From: a virus
Reading direction: 5' to 3' (one strand)
IMG/VR virus record: IMGVR_UViG_3300025894_000069
Coordinates: 1 to 22,925 of that record
DNA: 22,925 bases
Shown here piece by piece: positions 1-8,268 of this stretch; the first letter of the stretch is position 1, and every line of letters begins with the position of its first letter. The position numbers and the translations under genes are program-made. The notes beneath the pieces are model-generated. The model did not search any database. It had not been told where the DNA came from and worked only from the letters and a program-made list of their open reading frames with translations.

Positions 1-3000
1 GTCGCCGGGGGAGAAGGATCCGGTACACACTCTTGATAAACTCTGTATCTGTTGACATCTGAACCAATCACGGAGGTTAGATCTACTGGTTGATCCTTGG
101 ACCATGTGTAGTTGCGAGGTGAAGTGTTGATCGGTATCATGGACCGGATGCTTTTGTCCACCAATGTTGTTATGTCCTTGATCATATTCACGTTGGATAC
201 AGATAACGTGTAGAAATTGACATCAAACTGTTCACTTTTTCTACCAGGCATACGGTGCTTGAACATCATCTCAACACCATCTATATAATTTCTATAACCA
301 GTCGGTAGTTCCATTATGAGTGGTTGTATCTCTTGTGTTGATTTGTATGCAGCTCGAGTTTGGTAGTAATTAAGATTAGTATTGAAGTAAGCTACATTGG
401 ATATTGTACAATCGCGGAGGTTCATATCATAATGACCTTCATCTTGTGTGAACTCTAGTAAAGATGTGTTGCTCACATATGGAGCTGTTCCAACTGTTAG
501 TGTGGATTTGTCTCGAGTACCAGATCTATACATATTAGGTATCAATCTATTTTGAGCTACAATCTCCCCATCGATATACAATGTGTTGGCACCGTTTATA
601 GTGTCGCATGTGTATGTGACGTGCTTCTCTTCAGAGCCAAAACTGCTCACATCTAGATGCATTATGTCTGTTTTTACGTTGTTGATATTTTTAGAGTTTA
701 TCAATCGTATCTTGAAGTACAACCTGGCAGAATCCAGCATGTGTCGATGTGAGTTGTTCAGTCTAGACGATCTGTGAGGAAATGAATAATTATCTAGAGG
801 GTTGTTAGAGCTGAGGTTGTATGATTCGATTTCATTGAAAGATGTGTCATACATCTTGTTGGTGGAGTGATGTGATATCAGCAAGTGAACCTCACCGGTG
901 GGAAGCTTCATGGTTTCTAACGTAGGTGGTCTGGATGTTGAGTGAGGTAGTCTGAGAGTATTGTCACTCTTGATGAGATATACAGCACCTCCAGATATAA
1001 CTAGCAATATATCCTCGTCATAAACACGTGTGTAACCTATGATTGCATTGAGACTTGCTGATTGAACTGGCAGTCTGTATCTCTGAGTAGGTACATAGTT
1101 CTTATAAATTCTTATGTAGTTGGAATCAACTCGAGCCAGATACATATCATCCAGAGAATTTACAAAATGTATCATGTTGTAGCTGTTAGAATCATTCCTA
1201 GATTTTCCAGTTCTGATTAGTTTTGGCCCGGAAGATGTGTTAATTAACGTATCTGGCTTGTCATCATCGTGTCCGTTCACACTGAATCTGAATGCCGAGT
1301 GACCAGAGTGTATGTTAACATGCTCTAACGTACCAGTCATATCAACTGTAGACAACCGAAGCGCGATTTGATCATCTATATTGTAGTTTACCATCATATC
1401 AGTACCATCAATGATATAATTATTTGTGATCCACGTCCGAGTGTGTCTGTCATGTATGTTGATACCTTCACTCTTTCTACGATTTTCTTGTATCTTGATG
1501 TGAGGTTGTGTAGATAGGTCCAACACACTGCTTCTCTTCAAAGAACCATTGAAATCATATTCCCGGAACTCATACAACTCGACACTGGCAAAACCTTTGT
1601 ACATGTTTGTGTGATTTGAGATCAACAACACGTACACATTATCGAAGCTACTCTCATTGAACACCCATACTATGTCTGATGAATTATACTTGTCGACTGA
1701 GATGGTAGTGATTGTATCAAAACGAGAGTTCAATATTTCAACATGGTCTGTATTGCTTCCGGATCGGTGAATATGGTTTATGTTTATTAAAGATGTATCA
1801 TACCCGGTGAAAACACCAAAACCAGATCCAGCATAGTCGCCTATGATCTGCGAACCAGTAGGTCTAGACCAATCTTCGCATTGCATGCTGAACGATAATG
1901 TGAACAGCTTATCTTTTATGTAATTGTTTTGATGTTGAATTTCACCTCTTTGGTCTCCAGTGAAGGTGTATTCCTCAGATTGAGTTGATATAGAATCTCC
2001 GGATGTAATTGTCTTAAATTTCGTGATCCCGATGTTCTCAACATCCGGTATGGTGTTGATTATGTTGTTAAAATCATCAACACCTAGCTTGTAATATGCA
2101 TACCAGGAACCTTCTTGTAATCTAAGATCACTTATCTTGTCGAACAACCCAGTGGTTGGGTTGATATGTCTTAATATCGAGCTGAAATGCTCATTATACA
2201 CAACAGATGAATCCAGCACCGCGCGGAGTGCTGTGTAATGAGTGTGATCATCAGGTTTGTAGTATCTATCCAACCATACGCTTCTTCCATCACGTGGATC
2301 AGTATACAACCATGTACACAACCATGTGAATGATTGCTCATCTGTAGAGTCACCGTGATTAGTTGTTCCTGGATAACCGGCTTTCTTTTTAAACATCTTG
2401 TCGGATGTTAATGGAGAATCTCCACCGGTTGCACCTTTCTTGTGCAGATCAAGATCGTTTATGTTTATGTACTTATATGGGTACATGTTTTGAGGTGTGT
2501 GGAAATATGTAAGTCTACCAGGTAGTAGTTTTATAGTGTCTATGTTTGTGTCATAGCTTAAGTATAACTTATCTGTACCATGCTGCTGATTGGTACCTGA
2601 ATGTATTCGAGAGTATCTGCGAATATTAACCGGTTGCTTGGAATCAATCACTGTGGCTCTTGTCTGCTCACCAGAGGGAGTAAGTTGATTCTTCAATGTT
2701 GTTATGTTTAGTGGTAATACAACATCATCACCTGAGATATATGAATTGTAATATTCGCTGTTTAATAGATAATTATTTCTCAGTTCAGTGAAGCAGTTAC
2801 ATGCTTCAACATCCAGATGCTCCTTGTTCATTGTTGTTTCATAAGAATACCAATCTGTGGACATACCATCAATCAATGGAGAACCGAGCTGAGTGGTCTG
2901 TTTGTTCACTTTCACCATGTTGTCATATTTCAACTTGAGCACATTAGTAGGTCCTATGGCTCTCATGCTGGTGAAATTCTCAGCAATGATCTTGCGGTTG

Positions 3001-3821
3001 GTTGCAGAGTACTTGAGCATGTAATTCACTCCAGACTGCTGAATCATGAGTAATAGTGATTGTGAATTGTCATCGATGACATACTCAAATTGAGACACTA
3101 TCACTATGTTAGAGCCATACAGGTTGTTGAAGTGCTTCTTGTATGATTGTGATGGTGCGAACTCTAAACCTAGCGGCTGACCATCTGGCGCAGTGTTGGT
3201 GTCTGATATAGATTTATCAAAATCACTAGAACGATTGTAAACAAAAAATAGCTGAAAATTATCAACTCCATCATCATGATGTAATTCCAATGTGTTTGCA
3301 TCTATTATCTTGAAGTTAAAGAAGTAATCTTTAGTAGCGTATCGATATAGCGGCAGATTCCACAATTCACCGGTGTATTTTCTATCACTCTTGTCTGGAT
3401 GACCAATAGTGACAGTATGTAACCGGTATTTTTCTGACTTTAGATATGATGAACTCTCGTTTCTCTGAGAAGGGTAGAATGAAAATTTCCACAACAGACT
3501 ACCTACTCGAGGATCTTCATCAACATAATGATTACCAGCAACATATGATACAAAGTTTTTGTTAACGACACCACTTGGAGTCTTATATATGAAATTATCC
3601 TGTGAGTTAATTCTGTCAGTCAACATGAGGAAGGAATAGTTGTTTATCTTGACATCTTCAGAACCAATCAATGGTTCATATATCCTAAATGATAAACCTT
3701 CACTACCTCTATATGTATACGAGTTCATCTGCATGCTGCCATCCGGAGACTCGAACTTCACCGGGTACCAGTTACCAGTATCTGGATCGTTGCTTAGATT
3801 TGTAACAGGAATTGTGTTCAT
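1..3821 (-). CDS. Giant tail/baseplate adhesin with ConA/LamG-like lectin domains (partial, C-terminus beyond the window)
   Basis: I followed the frame codon by codon from the ATG at 3821 to the left edge and found no stop, giving 1273 residues with the C-terminus missing. Two segments look like concanavalin/LamG-type beta-sandwiches. One is at about residues 635-690 (FTLSF, then QIIGDY and GFGVF). The clearer one, at about 1030-1155, has KHVTYTCD, NTLYIDGEIVA (Asp at about 1084), STLTVGTAPY and a closing SNVAYFN. Between them (about 880-1000) lie short hydrophobic strands such as DILLVISGGAVYLIK that could be propeller blades. There is no signal peptide or membrane segment. It starts 6 bases after the short fibre-like gene, so the two are probably co-transcribed. 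Position downstream of the wedge genes and the lectin fold suggest a role in the outer baseplate or in binding the host surface. The role is inferred; the fold is read from sequence pattern only. Confidence 0.75.
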   Translation of the reverse strand, partial: MNTIPVTNLSNDPDTGNWYPVKFESPDGSMQMNSYTYRGSEGLSFRIYEPLIGSEDVKINNYSFLMLTDRINSQDNFIYKTPSGVVNKNFVSYVAGNHYVDEDPRVGSLLWKFSFYPSQRNESSSYLKSEKYRLHTVTIGHPDKSDRKYTGELWNLPLYRYATKDYFFNFKIIDANTLELHHDDGVDNFQLFFVYNRSSDFDKSISDTNTAPDGQPLGLEFAPSQSYKKHFNNLYGSNIVIVSQFEYVIDDNSQSLLLMIQQSGVNYMLKYSATNRKIIAENFTSMRAIGPTNVLKLKYDNMVKVNKQTTQLGSPLIDGMSTDWYSYETTMNKEHLDVEACNCFTELRNNYLLNSEYYNSYISGDDVVLPLNITTLKNQLTPSGEQTRATVIDSKQPVNIRRYSRIHSGTNQQHGTDKLYLSYDTNIDTIKLLPGRLTYFHTPQNMYPYKYININDLDLHKKGATGGDSPLTSDKMFKKKAGYPGTTNHGDSTDEQSFTWLCTWLYTDPRDGRSVWLDRYYKPDDHTHYTALRAVLDSSVVYNEHFSSILRHINPTTGLFDKISDLRLQEGSWYAYYKLGVDDFNNIINTIPDVENIGITKFKTITSGDSISTQSEEYTFTGDQRGEIQHQNNYIKDKLFTLSFSMQCEDWSRPTGSQIIGDYAGSGFGVFTGYDTSLININHIHRSGSNTDHVEILNSRFDTITTISVDKYNSSDIVWVFNESSFDNVYVLLISNHTNMYKGFASVELYEFREYDFNGSLKRSSVLDLSTQPHIKIQENRRKSEGINIHDRHTRTWITNNYIIDGTDMMVNYNIDDQIALRLSTVDMTGTLEHVNIHSGHSAFRFSVNGHDDDKPDTLINTSSGPKLIRTGKSRNDSNSYNMIHFVNSLDDMYLARVDSNYIRIYKNYVPTQRYRLPVQSASLNAIIGYTRVYDEDILLVISGGAVYLIKSDNTLRLPHSTSRPPTLETMKLPTGEVHLLISHHSTNKMYDTSFNEIESYNLSSNNPLDNYSFPHRSSRLNNSHRHMLDSARLYFKIRLINSKNINNVKTDIMHLDVSSFGSEEKHVTYTCDTINGANTLYIDGEIVAQNRLIPNMYRSGTRDKSTLTVGTAPYVSNTSLLEFTQDEGHYDMNLRDCTISNVAYFNTNLNYYQTRAAYKSTQEIQPLIMELPTGYRNYIDGVEMMFKHRMPGRKSEQFDVNFYTLSVSNVNMIKDITTLVDKSIRSMIPINTSPRNYTWSKDQPVDLTSVIGSDVNRYRVYQECVPDPSPPA

Positions 3822-3827
3822 TTGTTA

Positions 3828-4331
3828 TCAACCAGGATCATGGATTTTCTCTAGTCTTTCTATTCGTGTGTATACTTGGTCTAATAGTCCAGATAATCTA
3901 TTGATCTCTGAATGTGCACTGCTAATTAATGAATCAACTTCTGATTTTATATATACATCTATCTTACCGGCGCGGGAATTCAATTTTGCATCTACAATAC
4001 TCCTGGTGTAATACCTATTGTCAATTTCTGCTGAAGTCATGGAAGATCCTGTGTTAATCTTACTCGCTAGTTTATTATCCATCTCTGTCTTGCTATATGT
4101 GTCGTTAGAAATCGCAACAGAATCCAGAGAACCGGAGAGTGCTTCTATCTTTTCATATAGATCGTTTATCTCCTGACCAAATGTGGTATTCTCTTTAGTT
4201 ATATATAAATCTTTGAACTTCACTCGAGTTGTCAGTTCATCATTATGTATAATGAGATAATCATCCGCATGAATGTCTCCACTCTCTGGTAGATCACCGA
4301 TGTTTGTGTTCTTTAGTACTTGAGCGCTCAT
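3828..4331 (-). CDS. Short coiled-coil fibre-like protein with YxK-E-D repeats
   Basis: This 167-residue protein opens with a segment typical of phage fibre and baseplate-attachment proteins: IGDLPESG, then DDYLIIHNDELTTRVKFKDL (residues 11-42). A coiled coil follows, then three imperfect repeats of the kind found in tail fibres: YSKTEMDNKL (79-88), YTRSIVDAKL (108-117) and YIKSEVDSLI (127-136). The C-terminal 130-163 again shows heptad spacing of Leu and Ile. Such proteins are usually trimeric fibres or collars. It begins a transcription unit: a TATAAGTA element lies 5 bases before its ATG. It ends 6 bases before the giant lectin-domain gene, so it may serve as that protein's attachment or trimerisation partner. 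No exact T4 counterpart (gp9, gp10, gp11 or gp12) can be assigned. Confidence 0.75.
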   Translation of the reverse strand: MSAQVLKNTNIGDLPESGDIHADDYLIIHNDELTTRVKFKDLYITKENTTFGQEINDLYEKIEALSGSLDSVAISNDTYSKTEMDNKLASKINTGSSMTSAEIDNRYYTRSIVDAKLNSRAGKIDVYIKSEVDSLISSAHSEINRLSGLLDQVYTRIERLEKIHDPG

Positions 4332-4336
4332 TAAAA

Positions 4337-4344
4337 TACTTATA
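4337..4344 (-). promoter_or_regulatory. Late-promoter-like octamer TATAAGTA before the fibre-like gene
   Basis: On the minus strand TATAAGTA differs by one base from the T4 late promoter TATAAATA. It lies 5 bases before the ATG at 4331, in the 49-base gap after the 1295-residue gene. The same spacing recurs at other unit starts in the window. A transcript begun at the usual distance would start at or near the ATG. Confidence 0.5.
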
Positions 4345-4380
4345 CAAAAACCTTAAAGTCTCAATCGTATGTACATTTAA

Positions 4381-7300
4381 TTATGTCTGTGTGTTATATG
4401 CCGGTTGATTCATTGAATTCAATGATTCTGGTACCACAATGTTTTCGAAGGTGAGTAATTCGTCTTGATTGTATCTCTCTTTGACCAATGATCTGGTTCT
4501 CAACACCACAGGAGCAACCATCTTAGGTCGACCAGAACCCAACACCAACATTGTGCATTCATTGTAGTCATTATCAACATATGAAGATGCAGTTATTAAT
4601 GACACATCAGACAATGAGGTTCCGGCGTCGTATGGTCTTAGCAAGAACTTATATGGGTATACATGTTTAACTCCATCTGATGTATGTGCTATAATCACGA
4701 ATTTATACATGATACCAGCATATCTCTCTCCGAAATCCCAATCTATCATACAAGATGATTGATTGTTGATACACTTATCTGGAGAAAAGAGAAAATTGAA
4801 TTCATATTCTAATGTATCTTGACGAGGATCTGCTAGATCATTTCCGTTTGGAATTCTAGATATATCAATTTCAGCGAAATCTGGCAGAGGTTTTCGATCC
4901 ACATGAATAATATCAATATGATCTGAGCTTATATCCGGACGGTGAAATCTAGCTTCAATACGATATACAGGTGATGTGGAATCTGGTATGATATTATTTG
5001 GATCGATTGTCAGCTTGTAGTAAAAGGTAGCGATTGCTTCTGGTACAAATAGTGAGTTAAAATCTCCATGGCGGTCAACATCACTGCTTATACCGGTGGA
5101 TAAATCTAATGGATTAGTCTCTATCAACCGAGAGTTTATATCATTGTAGCTTATCTCACTAGTGAGGTAACTATCATTTAGATATTCATTCAAATTGTAG
5201 TAACTAAATCCACGATCGTCTTGTGACAGTGTCTCTACACCATATATATCTCTCAACGTCTCCGTTTGATCTAAATCTAGTGCATGAGTGTAGTATAGAT
5301 TGTGAGCAAAATTAGTTATATCAGATGAATTAGGCGCCGCGGTGGAGAATCTAGATTGATACACAAACACCCGATCACCATATACATTGTCAAACAATCT
5401 ACCTATGGATGTGATGTAGTATAACTTGAGTTGTTCGTTGTATGAAATTAACCCTTCAGTTGGTGTGAATTTTGAGACATCAACTGGTAGCACATAACCA
5501 GTTGTAGGTAACTTGAGTTTTGAGAATACAAGATCACTCTGGTTGACAGGAATTGTGTAAATATATTTAGGACTGAATATAGGAAGAGGATTGATACTAG
5601 TTACGATAGGAGGAGCATCATATACACCGAGCATTAAAGTGTTCTCCTTCTCACTATAGAAGTGTCGTATATAGACAGACTTGTAGTCTAGTCCTATCAG
5701 TAATGTACGTGTGTTGTCTACAGACACCTTACCAGTTTCATATGAGTACCTAATCTTGACAACATACACAAATTTCGTAGACTTAAGTATCATAATATCG
5801 TTGATAATATCAAAGTCAATTAAGTCATTGAGCATGTCATGTCTTGGATTATACGTCTTGTTATATTCAGTAAATCCTCTGTCATCACTATCAACCATCA
5901 TGTATTCTTCTGGTAGAGAAGATATAACCTCTCCCATGAAGTTTTCATGCGAACCTATATACTCGCTGTTGTTGTTTCTGATGACCAACCTACCAGGGGT
6001 ACTAGATCTAGATTCTTCTCCAGACACAGTTGATGCTGAGTGTGTCTCTTGTGTTGCAGTCGGTACTGTATCGTACAACTCACTATCGAACCGAGCTGTC
6101 TCAACCATATCATAAAAAACACCAAGAGGTACATCGTCACATGTATCTTGAAAATCGCCACAGTCCCACATGTCATCATAAGGTGGATTAAACATAGTAC
6201 CAGATTGTGCAGAAAATGTTGGTGATTCATTAACACCATAATGTGATGCTGTTAGCTCATATATATCAGACTCAACATAGCCAGTAGGTATCTTGATAGT
6301 ATAACCGTCTCGAATATTGCAGTTGTGAATCTTGAGAGATTCTTCTTCATCTTCATCCAGACACGAAGTAGATAGAAAGTAACCACAATTAGTTAGATCT
6401 GTATAATCTGGCGGAGAACTGAATCCATTTATATCTGCATGATTTAATATGTCACCGTCTGCAGATACTTCATCCCATCTGGAACCTAACGGACACACTC
6501 CACCATTACATGTCATTGAAGTCTGTTGAAGTAACTGGAGGTTGTCAGATATATCATCTAATGATATGTTAGAGCCACCATCCACACACTCATCATATAT
6601 GGATATACCCTTGAGTATATCACTGAAGGTGAATCCATCAAACACACGGCATGTCAAGCTATCTTGATACTTGTCTTTATCACACTCTAATATATCAAAA
6701 CCAGATTCATCATATGATATCATGTTCTTGAGCAACGCGTACTCATTTCCATATATATCCACTCGCCATTTATAAACTTGACCAGAATTAGTCAGCTGAC
6801 TTTGTTGTCTGGATTCAATCGGTAGTTCAAGTGTATCTGAAGTCTCAAACACATCGTCATTTGACCATATATCACTCAAGTCTCCCTGCCAAAAGTCGAA
6901 CTTATCATCCTTACGACTCACACCTTGAGTGGAGAATTTATTATACTCATCTGAAGATATATAATTGTAGAACTTCTGATAGTTTGTTTGATCGTTCACA
7001 TCAGATAGAAGACCATCACTTGATAATCTCTTCTGCCAGCTCACAGTCTCATCATAGACTAGAGGAGTGGTTGAGTCTCGTAGAGTATCACCAATAACAG
7101 ATGCATCAGGGTATGTGTATATTGTGTTTGATTCTAGTCTAGTCTTGTCCACTGTGATAGTTGGCGTGAAACTAGTATATGACAACACACCCAATCTTTC
7201 TGGAGTGAAAAATCCTCCCAACTCATGAATAGTTTTAGTATTGGTGTCGTCGTTTGAAACGTAATTCACATGTGGTTTCTGCTTGTTGTATATATTGCTA

Positions 7301-8268
7301 GTCTTGTCATCACTGTTGAACAGCAATCCAGCACTCTCTACAGTAGCATCCTCTCCAGTCTTGATGTAATATGTGTCTGCTCCAGTGGATCTTCGGATCA
7401 AGTTTCTCATTGAGTCTAACTTTAACTCTAGGCTGGTTACATCGTTATTATAGTCAATGAATTCATGAGGTGGTAATAACTCTACTAGTGATGTTTGTTG
7501 AGAGTCAAAATTTATAGAGATATTCGTATTGTTGACTTGAATATTAGATGTTATGTCATATTGACTGACTATGTTTGATATAGCAGATGATGTGTCTATA
7601 AATATATGAGGATCATAGTCGATGGTGTTATATGTTTCAGATCTCTTATAGTTCACAGATTCTGGGTCAATACCACTAGTACCTGTATAACCATCCTCAA
7701 CATCATACAATTCCACCAATTCCACTCGCAGCTCTCTATACATCCTGTCAAAGTCATCAAGTACGTCTTTATACTCTGTTTGAAAGTCTAAATCATCCAG
7801 TAATCGAAGAATGTCATTGTATATGACCTTTGCTACACCTGCAATTGTTGAGTGATGTTGCATCTTGGTGGGTTGATTCTTAGATTCATGACGCTGACCT
7901 CTGATGTAACCTAATATTTCCTTCAATCTTTTGGAGTATAGATTAGCAGCTACATCAGCTTCATGTTTGTTTGTTAGATCTACTGTGTTTAGAAATCTCA
8001 GCTCTTCATCAGTGAATGTATGCTTGAACGTCAGCTGTTTTAAATATGATATGTAACTCTCAGTTGTTGTCGGTGTAGATGCATGTACAGACTTGTTAAC
8101 AGTCCATTCAGACAAGTACTTCATGTACTCTTGATATGTTAAACTTAATGTGGTTGAGTTCTTCATCCAATCGCCAAAGGAATATGGCTTCTCAACATCT
8201 TTCGACATGGAGTTAGATGATGTTGATTGAGGTGATAGTGTAGACTCTGTGTATTTTATATTATTCAT
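4381..8268 (-). CDS. Giant baseplate-associated structural protein with a Cys-rich middle and a PKD-like domain
   Basis: The protein has 1295 residues. The N-terminal about 160 residues are helical: GDWMKNS (32-38), YQEYMKYLSEW (45-55), LRFLNTVDL (90-98), YSKRLKEILGYIRGQRHESK (111-130) and STIAGVAKVIYNDILRLL (140-157). From memory, a similar module opens other long virion proteins of T4-like marine phages. Residues 529-710 hold about ten cysteines, including MTCNGGVCPLG (Cys587) and WDCGDFQDTC. A region of short beta strands follows, then a PKD-like stretch around 1140-1210 with MIDWDFGERY (Trp1177). Its start overlaps the end of the 1287-residue gene by 8 bases, and no Shine-Dalgarno is visible, so coupling is likely. 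It sits where T4 carries gp7/gp8, so a wedge or outer-baseplate role is plausible, but I see no direct similarity to gp7 or gp8. Confidence 0.7.
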   Translation of the reverse strand: MNNIKYTESTLSPQSTSSNSMSKDVEKPYSFGDWMKNSTTLSLTYQEYMKYLSEWTVNKSVHASTPTTTESYISYLKQLTFKHTFTDEELRFLNTVDLTNKHEADVAANLYSKRLKEILGYIRGQRHESKNQPTKMQHHSTIAGVAKVIYNDILRLLDDLDFQTEYKDVLDDFDRMYRELRVELVELYDVEDGYTGTSGIDPESVNYKRSETYNTIDYDPHIFIDTSSAISNIVSQYDITSNIQVNNTNISINFDSQQTSLVELLPPHEFIDYNNDVTSLELKLDSMRNLIRRSTGADTYYIKTGEDATVESAGLLFNSDDKTSNIYNKQKPHVNYVSNDDTNTKTIHELGGFFTPERLGVLSYTSFTPTITVDKTRLESNTIYTYPDASVIGDTLRDSTTPLVYDETVSWQKRLSSDGLLSDVNDQTNYQKFYNYISSDEYNKFSTQGVSRKDDKFDFWQGDLSDIWSNDDVFETSDTLELPIESRQQSQLTNSGQVYKWRVDIYGNEYALLKNMISYDESGFDILECDKDKYQDSLTCRVFDGFTFSDILKGISIYDECVDGGSNISLDDISDNLQLLQQTSMTCNGGVCPLGSRWDEVSADGDILNHADINGFSSPPDYTDLTNCGYFLSTSCLDEDEEESLKIHNCNIRDGYTIKIPTGYVESDIYELTASHYGVNESPTFSAQSGTMFNPPYDDMWDCGDFQDTCDDVPLGVFYDMVETARFDSELYDTVPTATQETHSASTVSGEESRSSTPGRLVIRNNNSEYIGSHENFMGEVISSLPEEYMMVDSDDRGFTEYNKTYNPRHDMLNDLIDFDIINDIMILKSTKFVYVVKIRYSYETGKVSVDNTRTLLIGLDYKSVYIRHFYSEKENTLMLGVYDAPPIVTSINPLPIFSPKYIYTIPVNQSDLVFSKLKLPTTGYVLPVDVSKFTPTEGLISYNEQLKLYYITSIGRLFDNVYGDRVFVYQSRFSTAAPNSSDITNFAHNLYYTHALDLDQTETLRDIYGVETLSQDDRGFSYYNLNEYLNDSYLTSEISYNDINSRLIETNPLDLSTGISSDVDRHGDFNSLFVPEAIATFYYKLTIDPNNIIPDSTSPVYRIEARFHRPDISSDHIDIIHVDRKPLPDFAEIDISRIPNGNDLADPRQDTLEYEFNFLFSPDKCINNQSSCMIDWDFGERYAGIMYKFVIIAHTSDGVKHVYPYKFLLRPYDAGTSLSDVSLITASSYVDNDYNECTMLVLGSGRPKMVAPVVLRTRSLVKERYNQDELLTFENIVVPESLNSMNQPAYNTQT

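Noticed and set aside
3640-4011. 123-codon plus-strand frame spanning the junction of two minus-strand genes
   Set aside because: The minus-strand frames on both sides are intact and protein-like (fibre repeats and the start of the giant adhesin); the plus frame is unlike any structural protein and lacks start signals.
4345-4380. Possible terminator between the 1295-residue gene and the fibre-like gene (T-run near 4346-4350 on the minus strand)
   Set aside because: No GC-rich hairpin precedes the short T-run; CTTTAAGG is not a usable stem.
5711-6115. 134-codon open frame on the plus strand
   Set aside because: It lies wholly inside the 1295-residue minus-strand gene, has no promoter or ribosome binding site, and its translation shows no family pattern; an antisense shadow.
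5955-6239. 94-codon minus-strand frame inside the 1295-residue gene, in another frame
   Set aside because: It is fully nested in a long gene with a coherent frame; composition (many His, Met, Leu) is typical of an out-of-frame shadow.
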